From Microvelia longipes (lineage: Eukaryota; Arthropoda; Insecta; Hemiptera; Veliidae): a stretch of 64,000 bases of DNA. Positions 39,501-50,640 of this stretch are shown here, piece by piece. Position 1 is the first letter of the stretch; each line of letters opens with the position of its first letter. Below the pieces are notes generated by a model, which did no database searches, was not told the DNA's origin, and worked only from the letters and a program-made list of their open reading frames with translations. The stretch spans positions 51,188,124 to 51,252,123 of the forward strand of contig JACMZG010001911.1 of assembly GCA_018340805.1 (NCBI GenBank). The letters run 5' to 3'. The position numbers and the translations under genes were made by a program.

Positions 39501-41640
39501 ATTTCATCAATCATTTAAATTTTATTAATTGAAATGTTTCTTTAATAGGAAGTAATATATTAATCATTAAACAAATAAGAAAAATAAAGTAAAATAGAAA
39601 TCGCTTGGTTTTTAATAATTTTTTAACTAGATTAATTTTTATGATTTATTTGTATATTAATTGATGTGATAGTTGAACCCAAGGGCGTTCAGTTTTTTTT
39701 TGCAGTTGTTTTAAAAAGCATAGTCTATTTTTTTAAAATATGTTATAAATTTTGTTGTTAATTATGGTTGTGTGTAAGACGTTGAGCAGGGCTCCCTAAA
39801 CTAGGCCCAGCAATTCCCTAAAAAAAAAAATCTACTTACAGAGTATTTTTTGGATGAGGAAATTTAAATAATTATTTAGACTTAAATTTATTTCGACTAA
39901 TTAATTTTTAAAAAATCAAAGTTTAAGACAATAGTTTAAAACTATATAGTGACATTACACTAGAGACTAGAGAAAAAAATTTGAATGACCAGTTGAGTTC
40001 ATTAAAATTAATGTTTTTTTTTTGTCATATTGAAAAAATTTTAATTTTTATCTTACATAAAACCACCATAGAACAGCTTCAATATTTTAAATTTTTATTG
40101 AGCAAAATATATTGTTAGATTCCTTATTAGAAACTGCGTAAAGTGACACTACTACGGGAAGCGACTCTGACAAGGAAATTGTTAAATTTAGGATTTTATA
40201 CATTTGATTACGTCAAAGAAAATAAAACTACACACCCACTCTATTTAGGATTGAAAACAAAAATAAATTAAAGCTGATAAAACTAATTTTAAAAAATATT
40301 AAGTCGTGAGTACATTAAAGATAGCAAAAAAAATAAATGAGCTATTTAAAAGTTATAAAAACAAAATAAGGCAATGCTAATAATAAGAATAAAGAAATAC
40401 TTTTTTATGACGTATATGAGTTCTGGAGTTAATGCATGCAGGATAGATAATGTACATAAAGATAAAATACAATTAATATTGGTATTGTATTTAATATTCT
40501 GACGTATATTCAGGGCATATAAGGATTAAATTACAGGAGATATTATTTAATGACGTCTTTAGAAACTTTATAAAAGGGTTAATATAGAAGTAATTAGGAT
40601 TGAATACAATGTAATAAAAAATAATTAGATCCCGTATAAACGAAGCATACGAATATCCAGGTTTAATCATGTTTATAAAAAATGTATCAAAAATCCAGGT
40701 TCATTCATATAATGTATTTTATTAAAGGCGGGGTTCTTTGAGTCTGAAGGTTATTGAGCCAATTAACTAAGATTTTAAATAGAAGATACCCCTCGAACAA
40801 AAATACAGGAAAATAAATATACTGAATGAAATCGAACCAGGGTTTTGAAAGCCGCAAAATTCAAACAAGGAGATCCACTAGTAATTAATAATAGTTTATT
40901 TATTTGTGGTTTTCAAGTATTAAATCAAGTAGCTCTTAATTTAAAAATAAGTCTTCAATCTTGTAAATTTTAAAAACTTCCTTGAATTTCCGAACTGCCT
41001 GAGAGGAAGTAAATTTTTGAACCAATTAAAAACAATTTTCAAAATTCTTAAATATTCAAATTAAAAAAAATATATCTATATTTCCTACTGAAAAAATGCA
41101 ACTCCTACACCCTTGACAAAATATAAAAAAATATAATTGATCGTGCAACAGGTAGATCTCTGTGTGGTATTAAAGAATAACCAATTATAAAATACTAATT
41201 ATTTACTTTTGAAATATTTAAGATTTTTTTTTACTTATTACAAGGAATAAGAATGCCTCCTTGATAAAATTTAGCAAGGACTTTTCTTGTTACAATTTAT
41301 TAATCTTTTAAATTTACCTTTTTAAAAATGTTTGCTATTTTGTAAACTATTTATTAACTAAATAACACAAATTCATTTAGATATTTTTTTTTAGTTATTT
41401 TATTTTTAATTATTTTTTATCTGTAATCTTATTATCAAGTCATTAAAAAATTATAAAAAGGAAGATATTTAGTTAGGAAGATATTTGAAAAGGGTAATAA
41501 ATAGTTTAAAAATATTAGTTTATAAAATTTTAATAATCAAGTAAATTAGTTAAAAAAAATTTAAAGAATTTTTGAGTTGGAAAAATGTTACTTAAATGTC
41601 ATTTTTACTTCCGCTTATTTTTTTGTTTGTTTCGTGAGTT
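36531..41640. other. long non-coding stretch
   Basis: AT-rich sequence without a supported gene. A small tandem repeat (tatatggctatag, about four units) lies at 39004-39075. A GC-richer patch at 39780-39815 (cagggctccctaaactaggc) and one at 40130-40170 have no coding signal. Near 40830-40860 agggttttgaaagcc is faintly B-box-like. Confidence 0.4.
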
Positions 41641-41940
41641 CCGCTTTTATAATTCAGTAAAAATGTCTAAGTGGGAACCTGTCAACTAGGATTTTCCCAC
41701 CGGAAACCACTTTTTTTCCTAATAAATTCGGTCTACTTATATATGGAACCTCTCTTAAGTGGACCAGAAAAAGTTATTTACGTATACCAAGGTAGGAAAC
41801 AGTCATTTCGAGTTTTGTTTTACGCCCTCTGCTCGCGAGTCAGAGGCTTAGCCGAGGATTTTATAGGGTTGGTTACTACGGCGCAGCCGAGAAAACCAGA
41901 GAGATTACTCCCGAGACGCACCTGAGGGAAATTAAAGATG
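41640..41940 (+). other. GC-rich island with open frame, possible first exon
   Basis: The island is open for 84 codons (41671-41925). Within it an ATG at 41743 opens MEPLLSGPEKVIYVYQ, after which caag meets gtagga, a good donor at 41792. Two hairpins are present: gtgggaa with tttcccac near 41671-41700, and cctctg with cagagg near 41826-41846. The 3' part encodes a basic tail (RKPERLLPRRT). The hairpins favour a mobile-element fragment; the donor favours a first coding exon. I cannot decide. Confidence 0.3.
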
Positions 41941-42269
41941 GATGTAATGACCGTTTAAAGTTAAAAAAATACTCCACTCTCTTCCCCCCTCCATGACCCT
42001 ATAACCTTTTATGCTCAATTTCCCTTTATAAATTGGCAGTTTCAATATTTAGTTTACTATAAGTTACAAATATTTTAAGAATTCGATTTATTAAAAATCA
42101 ATTTAGTGACTGGCAACCTATATTTAGTTTCAACTGACCATTTTGAACGAATTTCAGTAAGAGCTCTTTCACTTCAGAAGTTTGGGATGGCGTGATGTTT
42201 GTGTTTACCGATTTTAATAAAAAGTAAATAATTATACTTCAGAGCTATACAGTTTTTAGTTATAGTGCG

Positions 42270-42470
42270 AGCAATAATTTTAAAATGGCGGCCAATATGG
42301 TGAACCATTTGAAAAAATTGTAAGCGAAAAATTCTTGATGCATATCTCTTTAATAGTCTTACAGAGTAGAAAAAAACAGTGTAACATGCATAATTACCCA
42401 TATTTTTTTTATTAAAATAATTATTTAATGAACCGATAAGTTTTAAATGACGGCTAATATGTCAAATCAA
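42270..42470. repeat. two diverged direct repeats
   Basis: aaaatggcggccaatatggt at about 42281-42300 and aaatgacggctaatatgtca at about 42446-42465 match over most of their length, and both sit in longer similar context. They suggest one diverged mobile element covering 42130-42600. Confidence 0.4.
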
Positions 42471-42483
42471 ATTAAAATGCAGA

Positions 42484-42577
42484 ATAAGTTATGCGTTGCA
42501 TTAGGAACGTAAGTTCCTGATGCAACGCATATCTTATATAGAATGATTTTGTTTATAACATTTTTATAAACAAAATC
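42484..42577. repeat. two adjacent near-perfect hairpins
   Basis: Hairpin 1 (42484-42537) pairs 25 bases, including tatgcgttgcat with atgcaacgcata, around a gtaa loop, with one mismatch and one G-T wobble. Hairpin 2 (42544-42578) pairs tgattttgtttataa with ttataaacaaaatca around a 5-base loop. Only seven bases separate them. The short loops are unusual for animal pre-miRNA, so a palindromic mobile remnant or cruciform site is more likely. Confidence 0.75.
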
Positions 42578-42599
42578 AGATTTTTAAAAATAATTATTG

Positions 42600-44888
42600 T
42601 TAATAGTTCTGAAATTAAATTTATTTACATTAATGCCTTATATTTTGAAATCAAAATAATATAAGATATTACTTTATAAATTTAAAAAATATAACTTTAT
42701 AACATCACTCGAAACGGAAATAATTAAATTAATTTTTATTTAAGAACTACACCCTTTCATACAAGGTGTCAAAAATTATTTCCGGTCAAATTAATAAAAT
42801 ATTAATAATTCAAAGTAAGATGGTTAAAAAGATAATAAAAATTCGAAGTATCATAAATTAATAATGCATAATGCAATGTGGGTTTCGAAAATATCGAGTA
42901 TGCAAATCAGAGAGCTCCAAAAATTATTGGGAGAGGCCTTTATGTCATTTGTCCTATATTAATAATATTAAAATAAAATTATAAATGGATTTAAATTTAT
43001 TAATAAATTTAGAGCCGTATTTTTTGTCGTTGTTGGAATATATAGAGCGTGATAATTTGCTTTAGTAGTTAAGTAGTGTATATTGATGAAATGTCGGAAA
43101 TGATTCATATTGCATAATATTTTCATGTCTCTGGAGTCAAAATTTACAAAATGTGGGTAGGGTTATTTTTAAAAGGGTAAAAATTAAATTTAAAACTCAA
43201 GGATGAACAAAATTGAAGTAATAAAATAAAATTCAAATTAACTTTTTATTTTATTTTATTGATATTATATTCTATAGAGTTGTTTTTACGACTTTTTTAT
43301 TTGAAATTATATTTTAAAATGTTTATGGTGTATCAATTGATGAATAAATGTTTTAGACTTGACTAAATCTAATAGGAGTCATTTTCTGATGAAAATTTAC
43401 TCGAACAGATTTGTCATTGAAATTTATTTATTCCTTTTGTTTTTTTGTTAAATGTTAATACAATGGAGCTTTAAACTCTTTTAAAAAAATTTTGAATTCC
43501 ATAAAAAAAATAATTCATAAATTAAAAATTAAAATGATGTTGAAATTTTACATTTAAGACAGAGAAGAAAAAGAAAATATTTTTGGCGCAAGCGTTATAA
43601 ATTTTTTCAACCAAGTTCATAAATGGCGAAAGTATACAAAATTTAGTTTGTGTAAACTCTACGGTTTATATTATATTTATTAGTTTGGGGGTAGTATGTG
43701 ACTCTTTTTTTTATTTATGAATTTAATTTACTTTTTTAGGGTGTGACAAGTTTTGCTTAGTTTAACCATATTTTTTTTTTTGGTTTGGGTATTTTAATTT
43801 ATTTTTTAAAATTATTTTAGAGGATTGTCGAAAAATAGTATTTTTGTTGGTATTTTGAATAGGTTAATATTGTAGGGGAGTTTGCAGGAGTGTCAAGGAG
43901 GGTTTCTTGGGCAGTCTATGGAATGACTTTTGATGAATCAAACTGACATTTGCCTGTAAAATTGAGGAAAACTACAGAGAACCTCAAGTAGGATGATCGG
44001 ACACGCGGGTTTGAAAGATGTTAATAATTCTAAATGTAACTTCCAATCTTCTGTGTCTTAAAGTTTTGAGTCCAGAAATAAAAAAAAATAAAAAACGTGA
44101 TTACAATATCAAGATTACAAAATAAATAAACAAATTATTAACTCTAAATTAGTGATACTAAATAATTTCCTGAAATGTTTATAAATTTCGAGTCCTTGGA
44201 TAATTATAGGGGTAATTCCTCTCAACTTGGATGAATGGACGCTGGAAATTCTTCACTCTGGTTTATTCAGTCATTATTTGACTTCAAGGCAGGGATATAC
44301 TGAGATAATACGTTATTATTTTTAGTTAATCATACATTATGATCTCATATGTATGAAATTTCTAGCGGTTCGCTATGTGCCTGGGGCTCTGTGAAACCTA
44401 TCGAAATACAGGAAACTTGCCTTTATTGAAAAAGTATAAGAAATTGAAAAAAAAAATATAAGGAAACGATTTAAAAGAGTTTAAAGCTTGTGAATATTTC
44501 CGTCTTTTGAATAGCTTAAAGGGGTTTTTGGAATTTATTATTTAAGCATTAAATGATTTACTCCTGTTACAAATATCAAAGAGGTATATCATCTTACTTA
44601 GATGTAAGCAAATAAAAAACTACGCTTATTTAAAGATATACAAATTTGATGTATTATTATTAAATTTCTTCTAGCATTTAAAAAAATACTACTGGTTTTT
44701 TTAAATAATAATTATGATTTTATCTACTTAGGTTTTATTTTTATGTTGGAACTACGGAAGTATTATAAACGGAATGTACGATTTGAGCTTAAGAGTTGAG
44801 ATTGAGATATTATAAAACAATACGATTTGAGCTTTTGCTTAAATTTTGCTAAGTCATGATTACTTTATAAATGAATTTTTGACATTAG
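42600..44888. other. non-coding stretch
   Basis: Mostly AT-rich. A GC-richer patch at 43870-44010 contains gatcggacacgcgggtttga, faintly like a tRNA-type B box, and could be a SINE fragment. Another at 44375-44400 has no signal. Confidence 0.4.
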
Positions 44889-44938
44889 TCTGTCTTAATG
44901 ATGGAGTTAAGTACCTCAGGAGTGCCAGTGCTCATCAG
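44889..44938 (+). CDS. candidate exon 1 of two-exon model
   Basis: Fifty bases follow an acceptor (gaatttttgacattag) and end at catcag before gtaatc. The frame enters with two bases of a codon, then reads CLNDGVKYLRSASAHQ, and leaves in phase 0, which joins the exon at 45038 without a break. The frame also stays open upstream to about 44847, so the true 5' edge could differ. Together with its partner the peptide is Ala- and Ser-rich with regularly spaced charged residues, as in helical bundles. No family was named. Confidence 0.45.
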
Positions 44939-45037
44939 GTAATCAACTATTAATTGTTGCTTCACTAGTCATAGACATTTTAATGCGTTAAGCCATATCT
45001 TGGAAAATGTTTACTAATATTGAATAATATTTGCTAG

Positions 45038-45103
45038 GTTAACAGAGATGATAGATCATGTTTAATATCCGCAGCTGCATCGGCTAAACGAACAATTAAT
45101 AAG
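45038..45103 (+). CDS. candidate exon 2 of two-exon model
   Basis: Sixty-six bases, phase 0 at both ends, lie between ttgctag and aataag before gtaaaa. The intron before it (44939-45037, 99 bases) starts GT, ends AG and carries tactaat about 20 bases before the acceptor, a branch-site consensus. The peptide VNRD with DRSCLISAAASAKRTINK continues exon 1 as an Ala-rich amphipathic helix. Talin, vinculin or catenin-like bundles have this look, but I could not match any and give no name. The next exons were not found. Confidence 0.48.
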
Positions 45104-46529
45104 GTAAAACCTTAAGTAGCTTGTTCTAATTTAAATTTCTTCACATCGCATCATTAGAGGCATATTTCTACGATGTCGAATTTATTGTAACTGCTACATT
45201 GTTTGATGTCAAAAGAATTTGTGAAACAGGCATTTGGTCACCAATACGCACTTCTAATACGAGTTTAACAAAAAGTTTTTAACACTTCACTGTTTGGCTG
45301 TTGAGCACAATTTGTATGTTTGGTTCGTGGGTCTATGTCGTTCAGTTTCATAATTATGTATACATGACGTCAGAAATCTAGAAAACATAATACGAAAATT
45401 AACTTAGCAACTTAATACACTTTTGTCATAACATCCTCTTAGACTAAAAGGTATTCATTTGGTTTTATTTTAAAGTTTTATTATCTTTGCTTTAACAATT
45501 GTTAACTAACTTCCTAGATCTATTTATAATTTACGTTAAACATTGCCTTCTTTAAAAGGTACCTATGATTATACTTAATTAATAAAGCGGAAGAAGTTTA
45601 TAGTTATAGGTTATAATAAGATCTAGATTGTGTAATTAGATCTTATTATGAGGTAATTAAAAGTTGTATTTATAATCTCAAAAAAAGTTGTCAGTTTATT
45701 TAAACAAACTAGAAATATATTCTTGGACTTTGAATATTAAACTTATAAATAAAAATGCTGAAATTTTTGTTGTATTATTTATCATGATTATCATTAAGCA
45801 TACACTCTGTCTGGCTAAAAAAATATTAGTTTCTTCGAGTAGTCAAATTTAAAAACAGCTGATAGACTTTATTACGAGTGTAATAATAAAAATAAATAAA
45901 TAAATTCATAGGCTGACTAGAAATAAGGAACAGACAATATAAAGAAATAAATTCTAATATCAAAACTTCATTGGTAGCAGGAAGGATTTGTTGGGTCAGA
46001 GGGTCTTCGAATTTATGTATCGGACAATCCAATGTTGAGACTGATGTTTGAATAACAATCAACCTTCGATTGAGTGCTGTTTTGTTCTTTTGTGAACAAG
46101 GTTAAGTCTGGAATATTTTGAATTTTAGTTTTTCTAATATAGTTCTTCCTTATTTGTTTTATATGGTTTTCATTCTTACTTTTAGCAATTGATTTTTGTT
46201 TATTTAGGAACATTATTTATTTTATTTATCCTTTTTATATTAAGGGGGTTCTTGAGACATCGAAACGTAGATATTTTGAGTAAACGATTTCAAACTTCCT
46301 ATTTTCTCTTATTGAAAAGTAAAATTTTAATAAAATCTGCTGTCTTAAAGTTTGGAATATTGCTAGAATTGCGTTTATAACTTTCATTAAATATAGTATT
46401 TATTTAAAGTTTATTAATAACTTTCATTAAAATATAATTCGCTAAATGCAATATGTTTTTATAAATAACAAAACGATTTATATTAGCCTTATAGCTTTAT
46501 ATATTTATTTTTATAAAGAATTTAAAATC
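45104..46529. other. non-coding stretch with a 12-bp inverted repeat
   Basis: Around 45616-45653 ataataagatct and agatcttattat form a perfect stem with a 13-base loop. Open frames on both strands at 45826-46380 are AT-rich and unsupported. Confidence 0.4.
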
Positions 46530-46753
46530 TGACACAATATTATTGTGCGAGAGACACCTAGGAAATGTTACAAGCAAAAAGCAATGCTACATTTGGGAAC
46601 TGTTTCCAAATGTTCTAAATCATTCGTCATCATTGATGGCTCGTCATAATGTCATTGATGACGAAATGTCGAATGATGGAACAGTTCCCAGATGTAGCAT
46701 TGCTTTTTGCTTGTTACATTTCCTAGGTGCTCTCGCACAATTATATTGTGTCA
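46530..46753. mobile_element. palindromic MITE-like element
   Basis: The termini are tgacacaatat and atattgtgtca, and the arms of about 75 bases (gtgcgagag, cacctaggaaatg, caagcaaaaagcaatgctac) match with a few differences. The inner part forms a second inverted repeat around cattcgtcatcattgatg and gatgacgaaatgtcgaatg. The 82-codon frame across it is a by-product. Just right of it lies a copy of the ggtagtatcaaatgatat fragment also seen near 5865. No clear target duplication was found. Confidence 0.85.
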
Positions 46754-47083
46754 ACTTTTCATGTTTTGCAAAACATGGTAGTATCAAATGATATCTCCAA
46801 AATCTGTTTCAGAGGTATATATATATTTCTTGACAAATCTTGTAAACACTATCCTTCTAAAAAACAAATATTTTTAAATCAAACTTGGTGCAACAATTAA
46901 GCTCTGGAAAGAACCGTACTCTTTACAATAAACCTGGAGTTTTTAAAATAAACCTATTTTTCATATTTTCTACCTTAACACGTTAGCTTTGTCTGTTAAA
47001 ATTAAACAATGTTATAGCTTATTGCGACAATGATCTATGAATATTAACAAATGATTTGAATAATCGATTAATAAAGCTTACTG
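46754..47083. other. non-coding stretch
   Basis: Contains the short dispersed fragment gcaaaacatggtagtatcaa near 46768. No upstream copia reverse-transcriptase motif could be seen here. Confidence 0.4.
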
Positions 47084-47290
47084 GATGCGATCATTGCTTT
47101 ACACATTCTACTCGCCAAAGCATATACCAGCTCCAACAAAATAAGATTCTTTCACGATCTACCACTATATCATTATTTTGAAACTCCACTTTGACAGCAG
47201 TGGTGTTCTGGAGCTAATTTTTTCCATCTCACGTGCTGGCTGATGTGCCTACAAAATCTATTAAGTCTGTTAATTTGCTATAAAATAGCC
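47084..47290 (+). pseudogene. Ty1/copia RNase H remnant
   Basis: Reading through frameshifts, the plus strand carries DAIIAL, then SPKHI, then SSGVLELIF, then PSHVLADVPTKSIKS. In copia elements the end of pol reads as an Asp-x-x-x-Ala-Ile block, a His/Ser-x-x-Lys-His-Ile block, a Gly-x-Leu-Glu-Leu block, and LAD-x-x-TKS near the C terminus. The order and spacing agree. At least two frameshifts and internal stops break it. The upstream reverse transcriptase and the LTRs were not seen, so this is an isolated fragment. Confidence 0.6.
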
Positions 47291-47764
47291 TGTACTTCAC
47301 GGGTTCAAGAGCATGACCTCATCATTAATCTTTGATAATTCCCCGCATGTAATAAGTTTTATGTAAAACACCAACGTCCATAAAATTTTGTTTATAACTT
47401 CATTTATATTTTAAGTCATAAAAATAAAATTAAACATTTTGTTAGGAAGTAATGGTAGTTTATTTTAATGTATGCTTATTTATAGCCACTTAGATTTGTC
47501 CATTAGTAAACTGATGCTATCATTGAAAACTTTTTGCAAATTTAATTCTTTTATTTTAGTTATTTTTATGAAAATATTCATGCAATAACTAAACCGTCTA
47601 CCTGGGTTTTCCGTTTTAAGAAGGATATGGTAATTATTATAATTATTTGGCATCTTACTAGTGTACTTGGTACTCAGAATAGATTACTATTGTAATATTT
47701 TACAGATATTGCCATACTATGTAATATAATAAGAAATTATAAAATGTCCGTTTTGGGATTTTTC
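47291..47764. other. non-coding stretch
   Basis: Contains tgtacttggtactcaga near 47661, repeated as tgtacttggtacttaga near 48002, so the two sides of the SINE share a short diverged direct repeat. Confidence 0.45.
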
Positions 47765-47962
47765 TGGCTATAGAGTATTCACGCTTCCGAAGCCACCTCA
47801 TGGAGGTTGCATCCAGTATGCTCAAAGCACTATTTAAAATTGGTGAAATCTCTTATAACAAATACTATTCATAAAAACTGAGAGCATAGCTTGAAATGTG
47901 AACCCCGTACCTCCGTTGCCGAAATTAAGCGCTTTTACACGACCATGGTGCCTGAATAAAAT
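47765..47962 (-). mobile_element. tRNA-derived SINE, family 1-like, copy 3
   Basis: On minus, the head reads aggcaccatggtcgtgtaaa then agcgcttaatttcggcaa. A B box, tacggggttcacatttc, and then ctatgctctcagttttta match copies 1 and 2. The 3' part (tgcaacctccatgaggtggc) differs from copies 1 and 2, so this may be a subfamily sharing the tRNA head with another tail. Confidence 0.65.
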
Positions 47963-48049
47963 ACATAATTAATTTATTATTATAAATTTGTACCTTACAA
48001 CTGTACTTGGTACTTAGATACAGATATGTTTTAATGCAAATACAAGTTG

Positions 48050-48321
48050 CACGAAGCTATAGTGTTAAAATTGTATCTACTCCCCCTAAGTCGACCACTA
48101 GGAGTTCAAATACCTAATTATTATTTTGGTATTTTCCTGGCACGTATGGTAGTTTGATTACCAGAATGCTCCAATTTAATTTTTCAAGTTACCGTAGAAA
48201 ACATATTTTGTTAATCAGATTACCATACTTGCCAGGCGATTACCAAAAAATAATTAGGTATTTAAACTCCCAGTGGTCGACTTCAGGGGAGTACATACAA
48301 TTTTAACACTATAGCTCCGTA
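48050..48321. mobile_element. palindromic MITE-like element
   Basis: The left arm reads acgaagctatagtgttaaaa, ttgtatctactcccc, gtcgaccactaggagtt and caaatacctaatta; the right arm is its complement with scattered changes. The inner blocks (cctggcacgtatggta and taccatacttgccagg) also pair, giving arms of about 110 bases and a 50-base centre. It lies less than 100 bases from the SINE. No transposase is encoded. Confidence 0.85.
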
Positions 48322-49986
48322 CGGAGCTGTGTAATCAAAGTGATGTATTTGAAATGTACCCTGTATATTGAAATCAATCTAGATGAAATATTAAGATTTA
48401 ATATCTATTTAATGTTGATTACAATGTTTAATGTGACATTTGTCAAATTTGACTGAAGTGTTACTACGCGTAATGGTAAAGTTTATATTTTAAGCAATTT
48501 ATATCTATAAAGCCTATAAAAATAAGTTCGAAATGATAAATGACAAGGTAGATAATGCGTGTTTTTAATGTAGAACGAAAATAACTTGATAATGCTTTTA
48601 AGTTTTATGATGGATGATGACAGTTTTTTTAATGTATCGGGCTTATGGCTTGATAAAAACAAGAAGAGTATCGACAAGGTGGTTCGATTTTATTTTTGTA
48701 TTTTTTATCGTAGAAATTAGAGCAGGATGTAGATTTTGCTCTGACTAGGATGTTTAAAACATTTATTTGAATCATATTTGTTTTGTTTAGTACTTATATA
48801 TTTAGCTATTTAATCTGTTTGATTGATGTGACGTTTAGAATGTCTGACTTTATAATAGTCAGCGTTAGAGTGCCATTATGATCCGGATTTAAACTATATT
48901 GTTATCAGTTATAAACCAAACAAAATCTATCTAATAATAGTATATTTGACATTGCCAGCTTTCAATTTTATTAGTTTTGTTATTGAGTTTTGTCCTGTCA
49001 TATATTTATACAGCCGTAATATATAAATCTAATTTGAAAAAAGTAATGTATTTACTTTAGCATGTATTTATGTTATATCACTTATATGTTGTTGTAATAT
49101 TTTGTACCTGTATGATTTACATGAGAAGCCCAAAATTAAAAACATTGCTAAAACATTATCTGTACTAAAAGTAATCCTTACTTTCAATTTTTTCTTCTAA
49201 AATGATTTTTTGAACTTTTAAATCTAATCTATTGGCTTTTGTGTACGAGTTCTATATTGGCTAAAATAAAAATAGAGCATTTGTTAACATTTGTCCTTCT
49301 GGCCTGACATAATGTTATCATTTTATACTTGTTTTGTTATTATTTGTTTTGTCAACTTACTATTTAATCATTTAATTACTTTCTTTCTCATCTGACTCAT
49401 TCAGCCGTTATCCTGATCTATGACTCTTTTAGTTTAAAGAAAAGTTCATTTAAACTAATACATATTGTCATGTGACTAATCATGCAATAAATTATTTTTA
49501 TTTTACGTTTTAATTATGTTGTAAATTATTTTTATTTAATACTCATGAAAGAAAAGAACTCATGGCAAATAAAACCTAACAAATGGAACAGGTTAGTTAA
49601 GTTTTATCTATTTGTATACCCTAAATTCGGTGTAATTTTTGTTTGATTAATATTTGTTTACTTAATTTGTTCATGTAATCAAAATATTTTATGTACTTTT
49701 TAAAATTTTAGTTGTTTTATTGTGCTTTTGGAGGAAAATAATTAAACTAACGAAATTTATGAAACTTTTTATTTCAAAATCGATTTATTTGCTTGAAAAT
49801 TATAGCTAAAAATCAATATTATAATTTTAATATTGTTTATGCCATTAATTAATCATGATATTCATTTCGGAAAAGTGATGCCGAGACTGAATCAAAGAAG
49901 TTAAAGGAAATGTTTTGCGGGTGTAGACTGATAAATCAATGAAATAAATTCGTTTTCATGCATTGTTATCTTATTAAATCTGATTA
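48322..49986. other. non-coding AT-rich stretch
   Basis: No supported gene. The minus frame at 48483-48677 is Ser/Leu/Lys-rich and has no motif or splice signals. Confidence 0.45.
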
Positions 49987-50640
49987 CTTTTCCTCATTTA
50001 TTCCGAAGTTATATAGGAAAAGTATTGTGTTTCCAAAATTATTCAGAACCGGACTTTCATCTGAATTATTTATTTCATCAGATGAAGACCTCCTGAATGG
50101 TTTTCATAAAGTTTTTTTTCTGTATGTTTGTGTGAATGTTTGTTATCATCGTAGGGTGATAACAATAAAAATATATCTGCAGGTCTAGTTTTGCTATGCC
50201 GAATATATTTGTTTATGATGCAATGATTCTGCAATAATGTCTTTGCAAATATTTTGAAAATTCGTGAAACTCGAAAAAATATTTCGATGAATTTGAGATT
50301 GGCACGCATGTAGTCATATGAGACCAAAATATAAGTTAATAAGTTAAATCATTTTTATCGTATTATCAGCATTATTTATATAGGTTTTTTTTTTTTAATT
50401 GTATAAAATTGAATACTATATGGTATACTAAGATTCACTTTAATGGGATAAATCCACTGTTTTTGTTAGATCATAAAAGTTATGTAGCATCTAGCGAGGT
50501 CAGTGCCTGGATTAGTGACCGCTGGGAATAAAACGAATGTATTTACTATCTGGAGGACGAGCAAAGCGAGTCCGAAGACTTGAAGCTGTAAAATTTGGTA
50601 ATTTTTATATTTTGACCACAAACCAATATTTTGAGCCTGA
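49987..50640 (+). mobile_element. hairpin-capped dispersed repeat, copy C
   Basis: The copy opens with a hairpin at 49987-50022 (cttttcctcattta and tatataggaaaag around ccgaag). Shared blocks with copy A follow: agtattgtgt, a gt-rich block, ttatcatcgtag, gcacgcatgtagtcatat and, near the right end, gacgagcaaagcgagtccga then agctgtaaaatttgg. The two short open frames inside are not conserved in copy A. Confidence 0.62.

Noticed and set aside
42484..42537. microRNA precursor
   Set aside because: The 4-base loop and near-perfect short stem do not fit typical animal precursors; kept only as a hairpin.
46543..46791. 82-codon open frame
   Set aside because: It lies across the inverted-repeat element and is explained by that structure.
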